The position numbers and the translations under genes are program-made. The notes under the pieces are model-generated. The model was not told the origin of the DNA. It did not search any database and saw only the letters and a list, made by a program, of their open reading frames with translations. From an uncultured Roseburia sp. (lineage in GTDB: Bacteria > Bacillota > Clostridia > Lachnospirales > Lachnospiraceae), in the NCBI GenBank assembly GCA_946002055.1, contig CAMFYL010000009.1, positions 1 through 64,000 of the forward strand: 64,000 nt of DNA, written 5' to 3'. Of the stretch, positions 56,425 through 64,000 are shown piece after piece; position 1 is the stretch's first letter, and each line of letters starts with the position of its first letter.

Positions 56425-56495
56425 TTAACATCCTCCTTTTTTGTACGCAAAATAGACCTATGCTTTTACATAGGCTTCAACCAAAGAAATGGATG

Positions 56496-56879
56496 TTATC
56501 CCTTCTGTCCGTCCTTGTGATGAATATACTCCATAATGAAAGTTTGACTACGATTGATAGTCTTCAGAAAAACATATAGAAAAGCAATCAGGGCAAAAAG
56601 TATGCCTGATACAAGCAACTCAGCAATCAGTCCCGGACTCATACCAAAAGGCACAATCCTGCGATGAGAGGTCTGGCGCAAAAGTGCTGCTTGGGATACA
56701 GAAGTGGCAGTCTCCTGAGAAATGAACTCAGATAAAACTCCCTCCTGAGAGACAATGCTATCCGGTTGATATGGCAGGGACTGCTCCCCTACGGAATTCT
56801 TTGTATATTCTCCTCCCCAAAAAGAACAGGACAGCATAAAGAACAATAACAAGCCGGAAAGTAACTTCTTATGTCTCAT
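56496..56879 (-). CDS. Hypothetical secreted/membrane protein
   Basis: 127 residues from the ATG at 56879 (AGGAGG seven bases upstream). N-terminal signal-like helix (about 5-24 with a Cys), a polar Ser/Gln-rich linker, and a second membrane helix (about 83-105) before a short tail ending EYIHHKDGQKG. No family recognised. A GCAATCTT/AAGATTGC inverted repeat flanks the probable promoter (56900-56941). Weak hairpin after the stop near 56455-56472. Confidence 0.6.
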   Translation of the reverse strand: MRHKKLLSGLLLFFMLSCSFWGGEYTKNSVGEQSLPYQPDSIVSQEGVLSEFISQETATSVSQAALLRQTSHRRIVPFGMSPGLIAELLVSGILFALIAFLYVFLKTINRSQTFIMEYIHHKDGQKG

Positions 56880-56954
56880 ATGCTGTCCTCCTTTTCTTCG
56901 CAATCTTTCATTTATATATTACTATGTTATGTCAAGATTGCAATGGATTTTTTA

Positions 56955-57332
56955 TTATTCACTGAAACGAATTCTCTCGATTACAGATTCCTTCTTGGTA
57001 GACTTGCTTAGGGCCAAGGTAAGAAGAAATTGCACGCCAAAGAGCACCAAGGTAACCACCAGCGCTCCAACGATTGGATAATGGTAGTTGGTAATGTTGA
57101 ACATATGCTCCTTCTTCGCCCAAAGATAGGTAAAATATCCTACAATACTTCCACCGCCAATGGCTACAAATAAGGTTCCCAAGGTATAGAATAAACCTTC
57201 CAGTTGCAACATTATTAACAATTGTTTGTCGGTCATTTCAACCGCCTGAAACATACCCAGTTCCTTCTCCAGTTTCAGGCAGATACCTTTATTTAAATTC
57301 TCGTCGTCTTCCAGTAGTAAAATCGATTTCAT
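56955..57332 (-). pseudogene. Response regulator/FtsX-permease deletion chimera
   Basis: 125 codons with a good start (AAAGGAG before the ATG). Residues 1-26 (MKSILLLEDDENLNKGICLK) are the beginning of an OmpR-family receiver. From about residue 30 on, the sequence is instead the C-terminal end of an FtsX-type ABC permease (two membrane helices, final SVIERIRFSE). In Lachnospiraceae such genes often stand as regulator-kinase-ATPase-permease cassettes, so an in-frame deletion of the middle genes would give exactly this product. Probably non-functional, though it could still be made. Confidence 0.7.
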
Positions 57333-57342
57333 AGGTCTCCTT

Positions 57343-57802
57343 TTATATCAATTGGATATCGTCAGCGGCATAATAACAATACCCTTGTTTCTTGCACTTC
57401 TTGTGGATGGCCTTTTTCATGGCTCCGGACTTGGTATACTCCGTCAGATAGACATCCAGGCCCTTCTTTCTCACCTTTTTCAAATAGGCCTCATAATATT
57501 GTGTGGAAGCTTTATCTGCTTTTTTAATTTGTTTTTTGGAAAATCTATGGAAGTATATACGCACTCCTGGTTTACCCCGGTGAAATATTTGGTCAGTTTA
57601 TACCGTTTGGAAATGCATCGGCTCACAAAGGTATCTCCTCCGTTGATGATAACCAGTTTGTGATATGTGGTCCGCAAATCCTTTAATATGGCACACAACC
57701 CTCCAAAAAGTTTATCCTTGGAAGCCTTGCTTTTTCAGCTTTGCAATGGACTTCTTAGAAAAGTATTCCGCATCAATAACAACCTGCAATAGCTTTTTTC
57801 AT
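57343..57802 (-). pseudogene. Decayed GH114-like (polygalactosaminidase family) gene
   Basis: Three overlapping reading frames together encode one protein-like string: VVIDAEYFSKKSIAKLKKQG, then ILKDLRTTYHKLVIINGGDT with TGVNQECVYTSID, then DKASTQYYEAYLKKVRKKGL with YCYYAADDIQL. These blocks match the order seen in endo-alpha-1,4-polygalactosaminidase-like (GH114) proteins. At least two or three frameshifts (one in an A-run near 57535-57550) and a missing middle part break it. The original start is probably the ATG at 57802. Confidence 0.55.
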
Positions 57803-57814
57803 ATCCACATCCCT

Positions 57815-59281
57815 CTATATCTGACGGTATATTTCTTTCAATGCAGGATACAATTGGCGAAAGGTCTGATATCTGTCCTGATACTTTTCCACCAGCTCCG
57901 GCTCCGGTTCTATCACATCCACCACCTGAACAATGGCCTGAGCTGCCTCCTCCACAGAGGAGAACACACCGCATCCCACTGCAGCCAGCATCGCTGCTCC
58001 CAGGGCAGGGCCTTCTTCCACTGCAATTCGCTCCACCTTCAGATTCAGAATATTTGCTATGATTTTGCACCACAGGGGACTCTTGGCACCGCCACCGCAA
58101 ATCCGTGTAGTGGTGAGAGGAATCCCCAACTCCCTGGCAACCTCCAGGGAATCCCGAAGGCCAAAGGCTACCCCCTCAAAGATTGACTGAACCATATCAG
58201 CCCGGGTGGTGTCCATAGACATACCCACAAAGGCACCTCTCGCCATTGGGTCGTTGTGGGGAGAGCGTTCTCCCATGAGATAGGGAAGAAAATACACATG
58301 ATTTTCTCCCAGCTTATCTATGTCTTTCTGCACACCGGCATAATCAGAATCCCGCAAAATCTCATCCATCCACCACTTATTGCAGCTGGCTGCAGAGAGC
58401 ATACATCCCATAAGATGATAATGACCGTCTGCATGGGCGAAGGAGTGGAGAGCATTGTTAGGGTCCACCCCAAACATGTCGTTGGAGATAAACAAGGTCC
58501 CTGAGGTTCCAAGGGAAATATTGCAGGCGCCCTTTCCCACGGTTCCTGTTCCCACAGCTGCTGCCGCATTGTCTCCTGCTCCGGCAATCACTTTAACATC
58601 TGTGCTAAGTCCCAGCTCTTCTGCCACTTTCGGAAGTAGCGTTCCCACCACATCATAGCTCTCATGAAGTTCTGGCAACTGCTCTTCTGTGATACCACAT
58701 AACGAAAGCATTTCCCCTGACCAGCATCGATTCTTTACATCCATAAGAAGCATACCGGATGCATCCGATACATCTGTGACAAAGGCACCACTGAGCCTGT
58801 AGGCAAGATAATCCTTTGGCAACATAATCTTATGTATTCTTTCAAATTGTTCCGGTTCTTCCTCCCTCATCCAAAGAATCTTAGGTGCCGTAAATCCTGC
58901 AAATGCAATATTGGCAGTGTACTGAGATATCTTATCCTTCCCAATCTGCTGATTCAGATACTCCACCTGCTTCTCTGTTCGTCCATCATTCCACAAAATG
59001 GCCGGTCGAATCACTTCGTCTTTTTCATCCAGCACCACCAGGCCATGCATCTGTCCCCCAAAGCTAATGCCTGCCACTCGGCTCTTATCACACTCTGACA
59101 GCAGCTCCTTCAATCCGTCTATGGTCTTATCATACCAGTCTGTTGGATTCTGCTCAGACCATCCAGGTCTCGGAAAATACAGCGGATACTCCCGATTAGC
59201 GATTTTTTGTATCTCTCCCTTTTCATTCATCAACAGCAGTTTCACTGCTGAAGTCCCCAAATCGATTCCCACAAATAACAT
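57815..59281 (-). CDS. xylB: Xylulokinase
   Basis: 488 residues from the ATG at 59281 (GGGAGGAGG upstream). FGGY kinase: N-terminal FVGIDLGTSAVKLLLMNEKG, GISFGGQMHGLV (the QMHG signature of xylulokinases), and the C-terminal phosphate segment ICGGGAKSPLWCKIIANIL. Phosphorylates D-xylulose for the pentose phosphate pathway. No xylose isomerase gene is adjacent. Confidence 0.92.
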   Translation of the reverse strand: MLFVGIDLGTSAVKLLLMNEKGEIQKIANREYPLYFPRPGWSEQNPTDWYDKTIDGLKELLSECDKSRVAGISFGGQMHGLVVLDEKDEVIRPAILWNDGRTEKQVEYLNQQIGKDKISQYTANIAFAGFTAPKILWMREEEPEQFERIHKIMLPKDYLAYRLSGAFVTDVSDASGMLLMDVKNRCWSGEMLSLCGITEEQLPELHESYDVVGTLLPKVAEELGLSTDVKVIAGAGDNAAAAVGTGTVGKGACNISLGTSGTLFISNDMFGVDPNNALHSFAHADGHYHLMGCMLSAASCNKWWMDEILRDSDYAGVQKDIDKLGENHVYFLPYLMGERSPHNDPMARGAFVGMSMDTTRADMVQSIFEGVAFGLRDSLEVARELGIPLTTTRICGGGAKSPLWCKIIANILNLKVERIAVEEGPALGAAMLAAVGCGVFSSVEEAAQAIVQVVDVIEPEPELVEKYQDRYQTFRQLYPALKEIYRQI

Positions 59282-59320
59282 ATTCTTCCTCCTCCCGGTG
59301 AAAATCATTTTCCTATGATG

Positions 59321-60463
59321 TTACCCTTCAAACTGCTTTGCTACCTGCTTTAGGTGGTCTCTGATTGGCAAATGCTGTGGACATGCCTTCTCACATTTTC
59401 CACATAAAATGCACTCACTGGCTTTTCCGAAATTCTCTGTCAGACGTCTATAGTATCCCCCTTGAGGCGTGAAACCTTTTCCTTCCAACTCCTGTTTCTC
59501 TGCATTGTAAAGGGAGAAATACTTTGGAATAGGAATGCTCTTAGGGCATCCATCTACGCAATAAGCACATCCCGTGCAAGGAATGGAAATACTCTCATTG
59601 ATGATATCAGTAGCCTGTCTCACCAGTGCCATCTCCTCTTCGTTTAATGGTTGAAACTCCTTCATATATCCGGTGTTGTCCCGAACCATATCCATATTGC
59701 CCATACCGGACAGAACCATCTTCACATTGGGCTGGCTTGCTGCAAATCGAATTGCCCAGGATGGAACAGACGCGTCTGGCGCGTAGGATTTAAACAACTG
59801 GGTTACCTTATCCGGAACAACCGCAAGGGTTCCACCCTTCACCGGTTCCATTACAATAACAGGCTTGTTATGCTTCACACAAACTTCATAGCATCTGCGA
59901 GACTGAATGGCCTCGCTGTCCCAATCCAGATAGTTGAGCTGCAGTTGAACAAATTCCACTTCTGGGTGCTCTGTCAGAATACGGTCCAATAAATCCGCCC
60001 CATCGTGGTAAGAAAATCCCATATGATTCACAAGGCCTGCCTCCTTCTTCTTGGCAAGCCAGCCAAAGCTGTCATACTCTGTGTATTTTCGGTAATGATC
60101 CTCTCCGATATCATGTAAGAGGTAATAGTCGAAATATGATACTCCTGTCTTTTCTAACTGCTGGTTAAAGATATCGTCCATCTCTTCTGCAGACTGGAAG
60201 AAGCCACAATGAAGTTTGGTCGCCAAGGTGAAGCTGTCTCTTGGGTGTCTGTCCACCAGGGCTTCCTTTACCGCCCCCTCACTCTGAAATCCACAATACA
60301 TCCAGGCAGTGTCAAAGTATGTAAACCCCTGCTCTAAAAAATAATCTACCATCTGCTTGGTAAGCTCTATGTCCACCGATGCATAATCATTGTTATCAAG
60401 CTGTGGCAAACGCATCATGCCAAATCCTAATTTCTTTGTCTCATCTCTAAAAATACTTTCCAT
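59321..60463 (-). CDS. Aldo/keto reductase with two 4Fe-4S clusters
   Basis: 380 residues from the ATG at 60463 (AGGAGG five bases upstream). N-terminal AKR barrel with catalytic residues in YFDTAWMYCG, ATKLHCG and YYLLHDIG; the C-terminal ferredoxin part has two CxxCxxC...CP sets (CTGCAYCVDGCP and CILCGKCEKACP). Probably an aldehyde or ketone reductase that can use ferredoxin. Upstream of xylB with a 39-base gap, so one transcript is likely. Confidence 0.9.
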   Translation of the reverse strand: MESIFRDETKKLGFGMMRLPQLDNNDYASVDIELTKQMVDYFLEQGFTYFDTAWMYCGFQSEGAVKEALVDRHPRDSFTLATKLHCGFFQSAEEMDDIFNQQLEKTGVSYFDYYLLHDIGEDHYRKYTEYDSFGWLAKKKEAGLVNHMGFSYHDGADLLDRILTEHPEVEFVQLQLNYLDWDSEAIQSRRCYEVCVKHNKPVIVMEPVKGGTLAVVPDKVTQLFKSYAPDASVPSWAIRFAASQPNVKMVLSGMGNMDMVRDNTGYMKEFQPLNEEEMALVRQATDIINESISIPCTGCAYCVDGCPKSIPIPKYFSLYNAEKQELEGKGFTPQGGYYRRLTENFGKASECILCGKCEKACPQHLPIRDHLKQVAKQFEG

Positions 60464-60560
60464 GGCACCCTCCTGTATCATTTATCATCGTAAGTCAATG
60501 TTAGTTTACAGGAAAAATTATATCACGAAAAGGTTCTCCCGGAAAAGACTATACAACCAC

Positions 60561-60605
60561 AAAAAAACAGCATAGCCCGGGAGAGTAATTCCCATGGCCA
60601 TGCTG
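60561..60605 (-). terminator. Terminator after Fic gene
   Basis: Long stem CAGCATGGCC/GGGCTATGCTG (about 60596-60605 with 60568-60577) followed by seven T on the minus strand, 30 bases past the fic stop. Confidence 0.85.
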
Positions 60606-60636
60606 ATTCTGCAATATATATCTTATTTTATAATTT

Positions 60637-61239
60637 TTATAATTCTTCCGTTTTAAATGTAGTATACCCTTCGTAGTAGTAGCTGTGGTCGATGCCCTTC
60701 ATATATACCTCGCGGCTATTAATCTCATCCGTCAAAGCTTCCCTCAACAAATGCTTGATTTCGATATCCCTAATGGGACTCCGTTCCATAGCAAGCAGAT
60801 AGTCATCTTTATCCACAAGACTCCAATCTACAACTTTCCCAATTTCTTTTTTCAAAATATGGTCCAGCCAGATGCGGGTGCTGCGACCATTGCCTTCCCT
60901 GAATGGGTGAGCAATATTCATCTCTACATACTTTTCCACAATCTCGTCGAATGTTGACTGGGGCATCTTGTCAATATTGTCAAGTGCCGCCTCAAGATAC
61001 ACAAGAGGAGCAAAACGAAAATTGCCTTTTGCAATATTAATCTTTCTTATCTGGCCCGCAAAATCGTAAATATCTTCAAACAGATATTGATGTATCGCCT
61101 GCAAGGTGGAAAACTGACCTGTGGGAAGGTCATCTAAAATACCTTGTTCAAATAGTTCTGCTGCCTTTTTCTTACTGATGCGTTCTTCTTCACGGGCAAG
61201 GTCAGCAGAACAGGTAAGTCCTAATTTATTGTCCAGCAT
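60637..61239 (-). CDS. Fic domain protein
   Basis: 200 residues from the ATG at 61239 (AGAGGG six bases upstream). The catalytic motif HPFREGNGRSTRIW begins at His111, so it should transfer AMP or another nucleotide to a target. No (S/T)xxxE(G/N) inhibitory helix is evident and there is no small antitoxin ORF beside it. An extended -10 (TGG TATAAT, 61286-61291) lies upstream. May be a stand-alone toxin-type Fic or a regulated housekeeping modifier. Confidence 0.85.
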   Translation of the reverse strand: MLDNKLGLTCSADLAREEERISKKKAAELFEQGILDDLPTGQFSTLQAIHQYLFEDIYDFAGQIRKINIAKGNFRFAPLVYLEAALDNIDKMPQSTFDEIVEKYVEMNIAHPFREGNGRSTRIWLDHILKKEIGKVVDWSLVDKDDYLLAMERSPIRDIEIKHLLREALTDEINSREVYMKGIDHSYYYEGYTTFKTEEL

Positions 61240-61387
61240 ACGATTCCCTCTCTTCATTTCGTCCGGAATAACCTCTGTAAGCTTTATTATACCATAAATG
61301 TAGTCACCTTTTATAAATTATTCACCATCAAAGCCACGCCTGATATATTATATCACTACAGCGATAGTATTTTAATACAAAGTCCGT

Positions 61388-61920
61388 TCAATGTTGCTGT
61401 AATTCCAGAATCTCTCTCAAATTAAAAAACTCTCCCTCATATCTTGGATGAAAAGAACGCAACATCTCCACCACATTCTCTCTGGGATATTGTCTCAAAT
61501 ATATCTGCTCTTCCCATATACAATCAATGTATTGAGCGATAATATCAATACCCTCCCCTTGGCTGTCGATGTTAAATATGGGGTAATCCATGGTGATGAT
61601 ATGGTCCATAGGGGCAAATTTCGGGTCATAATGCATAAAGAATCCTGGCAGCGCCTTTTCTACCGTATACTGATAATTGCGATTGCCATAACAGTCAAAG
61701 AATTCCATCATGGCATTATACTTTCTGAGAGATTCTTCCACCTTTTCTACCACGGCATCATAGCCCACGTGATAGGCGTCCCTTGCAGATAGGGCTCCAT
61801 CCTTTGCCACTGGTGAATCCTTTGTATCCATATGGGCAATACAATAAATCACAGCCTCCATCAACTGTCTCGCCCTTTCATATGTTACAGAACTGCTTTC
61901 CTTCCCCGTATATTCCTCCA
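61388..61920 (-). pseudogene. Fragment, probable DUF6179 family
   Basis: About 178 codons of conserved-looking protein (ESSSVTYERARQLMEAVIYC, then PGFFMHYDPKFAPMDH and MDYPIFNI) but without its own start: the frame opens inside the preceding gene at a TTG. It seems to be the C-terminal part of a longer protein, out of frame with the fragment upstream. The family assignment is from memory and tentative. Confidence 0.4.
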
Positions 61921-62090
61921 CCAAACTCAATGCGCTGTTCCTCTTTGAGACATTCCATATGAGAAACCATCAGTTCCTGCACATCCTCTTCTGACAAGCT
62001 TAATCCAAATCGTTGTGTGTAATCATTTGTCTTCCTTATGGCCTCTATCTGATTCTTCCCCGACAAGAGCATCAGCAATGTATCATCCAT
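61878..62090 (-). pseudogene. Fragment, probable N-terminus of DUF6323 family protein
   Basis: 70 residues with a good start (GGAGG eight bases upstream). NDYTQRFGLSLSEEDVQELM and EEQRIEFGGGI look like the start of a longer conserved protein; the last 12 residues (YGEGKQFCNI) are out of frame and come from the following fragment. The two appear joined by a deletion around a short GGAGGAATA sequence near 61918. Confidence 0.4.
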
Positions 62091-62190
62091 CTCCCATACC
62101 TCCGCTTACTTTAGTTGATTGATTTTACTGCCTCCTGAAAAGTATTGCAAGACTGGAAATTTTTTGCATTTTGTGGTAATATGAGAGCAC

Positions 62191-62228
62191 AAAAAAGGAG
62201 AAAAGATGTAAAAAACATCTCTTCTCCT
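62191..62228 (-). terminator. Terminator after EAL-TPR-GGDEF gene
   Basis: About 13-bp stem AGGAGAAGAGATGT/ACATCTTTTCTCCT with an A/T loop, then six T on the minus strand, shortly after the stop at 62237. Confidence 0.85.
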
Positions 62229-62236
62229 TTCATTTT

Positions 62237-64000
62237 TTATCTTATTACAATCTTGTGGCCTCGTTTGCCATTTTCCTTCACTTCGTAAAGTGGCTCATCT
62301 GCATATGGAATCATTTGCCATACGTCATTCCCTTCTAACTGATTCAGAATCACGTATCCCTGTGACAATGTGAGCGTCTTTCCGTCTGGTTCTTGATTCA
62401 TCGCACACCTCTGTTCTACCTTGGTTTCTATATCAGCGGCCATCTGATCTAAAGCATCTTCCGTCACATCCAAGAGAAGTACCACAAACTCATCTCCACC
62501 AAATCGATACACACCACCTGAATTCGACACTACCTCCTTGATAATCTTGCTCGCCGTCTTTAAATACCAGTCTCCCTGCAAATGACCATAGGTATCATTG
62601 ATATACTTAAAGTTATCCAAATCCACGATACCAATACTAACGGTACATCCTCGTTCCTCGCAAATGTCCTTAATCATCTTATAGTCTTTCTCAAGCTTAT
62701 ATCGATTACCGACACCTGTAAGCTGATCAATATCAATTTGCTTTTTAAACTTAACATGTTCTTCATGCTGTGTATTCAACTGGATTTTATAATTGATTGC
62801 CTCAACACGGGCCATCTTAATCTCTTGATACTGCATCTTGCAAAGTCTGTAGTACTCAAGCTCTGTTCGCCGGGCCTTCTCCTCATCTCCGATAATCTCA
62901 TAATAGACCAAGAGCTTCTCATAAATTCTTATTCGAATTTCCAAGCCTAGCTGCTCTACCGAGTATTGCGCCGCCTGCCTCTCCATAAAGTCGATGATTT
63001 TTTTCATCTCTCCAAGTTCATCTAAGGACAATGCAAGGTCGCAAACAGGTTCCAAGTAATTCCAGAATTCTGACCAGTCCTTAATTTTCATTGCCATGTC
63101 CACAATTTCTGGAAAAACTTTTCGCGCGAAATCTTCTCTTCCAGTTTGCATATACAATCTGCATTGGGCAGTTTTATATGTCAACTGGTAATCTTTATTT
63201 GCAGAATTGTCCACAAATTTGGCAGCTCGTTTCAAATACTTTTCACATTCTTCTATTTCTCCCAATTTGAAGTACTCATCTGTCAAATTAATATTCACGA
63301 TGAACAGGCGCTGTTCATAAAATTCTTCCGCCTTATTCTCAGGTCGTTTCCATTGCTCCATCGCCAGCAGAAAATACTTAATTGCCTGCTTCGGGTCCTC
63401 CAAGGCCTGAAATACACATCCTATATTATTATAGAGTTTGCCGCTGAGAACGGCATCATTGATTTTAAGGGCAATAGACAGGCCACTGAGATAGTGCTCC
63501 ATTCCCATCATCTCATTACCCATAGCCGTGTATATGGCACCAATAGTATTCTCCATATTACAGTATAGCTTTCCATCGTATTCCATACTGATCTGTGCCA
63601 GTGCGCGCTTTGCCAAGCTCAGCGCATTTTCATACTCGCCACACTCTAATAACCGAATGCTTTCCACCACACATTCCTGGCCAAAAGTTCTGCTGTCCAA
63701 AATCTTTTTGGAAGCCGACTCAATAACCCGTTGGATTGTCATATCGAAATCCGTAATATTCATAGGACGATAGAAAAAATATCCCTGAACTACGTCGCAA
63801 TCGAATTCTTTCAAAATATCAAGTTGTTCTGCCGTCTCCACTCCCTCGGCAATAATGCCCATACCCAAGGTCTGTGTCATCTGAATAACAGCGCCGATGA
63901 TATCTCTAGCTCTCATATTATTCTTCTCGTTCAAATCGAAGAACTTCATATCCAGCTTTACCACATCAGCATCAATATCCTTCAAGGTGTTCAATGCAGA
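62237..64000 (-). CDS. EAL-TPR-GGDEF c-di-GMP protein (5' end outside window)
   Basis: 587 codons visible; the frame stays open at the right edge, so the N-terminus is missing. Visible order: the second half of an EAL phosphodiesterase domain (VVKLDMKFF, IIAEGVETAEQL, VQGYFFYRPM; residues 1-90), a long TPR-like helical middle (about 95-400), then GGDEF with the intact motif RFGGDEFVV near residue 500. No RxxD inhibitory site precedes it. Both catalytic domains look active from the residues visible, but activity of the EAL domain cannot be judged fully without its start. Confidence 0.88.
   Translation of the reverse strand, partial: SALNTLKDIDADVVKLDMKFFDLNEKNNMRARDIIGAVIQMTQTLGMGIIAEGVETAEQLDILKEFDCDVVQGYFFYRPMNITDFDMTIQRVIESASKKILDSRTFGQECVVESIRLLECGEYENALSLAKRALAQISMEYDGKLYCNMENTIGAIYTAMGNEMMGMEHYLSGLSIALKINDAVLSGKLYNNIGCVFQALEDPKQAIKYFLLAMEQWKRPENKAEEFYEQRLFIVNINLTDEYFKLGEIEECEKYLKRAAKFVDNSANKDYQLTYKTAQCRLYMQTGREDFARKVFPEIVDMAMKIKDWSEFWNYLEPVCDLALSLDELGEMKKIIDFMERQAAQYSVEQLGLEIRIRIYEKLLVYYEIIGDEEKARRTELEYYRLCKMQYQEIKMARVEAINYKIQLNTQHEEHVKFKKQIDIDQLTGVGNRYKLEKDYKMIKDICEERGCTVSIGIVDLDNFKYINDTYGHLQGDWYLKTASKIIKEVVSNSGGVYRFGGDEFVVLLLDVTEDALDQMAADIETKVEQRCAMNQEPDGKTLTLSQGYVILNQLEGNDVWQMIPYADEPLYEVKENGKRGHKIVIR

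Noticed and set aside
57343-57698. Two separate small genes (73 and 72 codons)
   Set aside because: They overlap, and their sequences continue one another as parts of a single known-looking protein, so one broken gene is the better reading.
1-64000. CRISPR arrays, rRNA, tRNA and intact insertion sequences
   Set aside because: No regularly spaced repeats, rRNA-like stretches, cloverleaf sequences or transposase genes were seen on reading both strands.

Overview
The window looks like a chromosomal segment of a low-to-mid GC Firmicute of the class Clostridia, most likely family Lachnospiraceae. This rests on the S10-spc-alpha ribosomal gene order with secY-adk-map-KOW protein-infA-rpmJ, zinc-type S14 and L36, consensus sigma-A promoters, strong AGGAGG ribosome binding sites, and protein families common in that group (LacI-type sensor fused to GGDEF, C_GCAxxG_C_C protein, CmpB-like permease, fused FruA EIIABC, probable DUF6323/DUF6179 fragments). 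Species cannot be fixed from the sequence.

Layout. 1-14,112 (minus strand) is one long ribosomal protein operon running from a promoter at 14,084-14,112 through rpsJ to rpsK, which leaves the window at base 1. It has a structured leader before rpsJ, further unexplained spacers before rplC and rpsM, and an internal promoter before rpmJ. 14,206-20,019 holds a chemoreceptor, an rRNA-type methyltransferase, a HAD phosphatase, a CorA transporter and an iron alcohol dehydrogenase. 20,095-25,850 is a complete fructose PTS operon (fruR-fruK-fruA-ptsH-ptsI) behind a promoter embedded in phased 10-bp repeats; its HPr keeps His15 but has Arg at position 46. 25,950-35,074 holds a LacI-sensor diguanylate cyclase with truA, a MATE exporter, a CmpB-like protein, a second chemoreceptor, a SulP transporter and a double-receiver protein.

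35,126-43,311 is a beta-glucan oligosaccharide locus: LacI regulator, ABC importer (binding protein and two permeases), a divergent cellobiose phosphorylase and a cytoplasmic GH5. Two near-identical operators sit at the two divergent promoters. 43,326-46,661 holds a redox-type protein, a 141-bp nested palindrome, a phosphodiesterase, an HD-GYP/receiver protein and a TetR regulator. 46,743-55,219 is a phosphate regulon (pstSCAB-phoU, Na/Pi cotransporter, phoB-phoR, and a small membrane protein). Three promoters there share the same Pho-box geometry.

55,220-64,000 holds a Ca/Na antiporter preceded by two very small membrane proteins, xylulokinase, a ferredoxin-type aldo/keto reductase, a Fic protein and an EAL-TPR-GGDEF protein cut by the window edge. 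This last part also contains three deletion scars or broken genes: a response regulator/FtsX chimera, a decayed GH114-like gene, and fragments of a DUF6323/DUF6179 pair. No rRNA, tRNA, CRISPR array or intact insertion sequence was seen.
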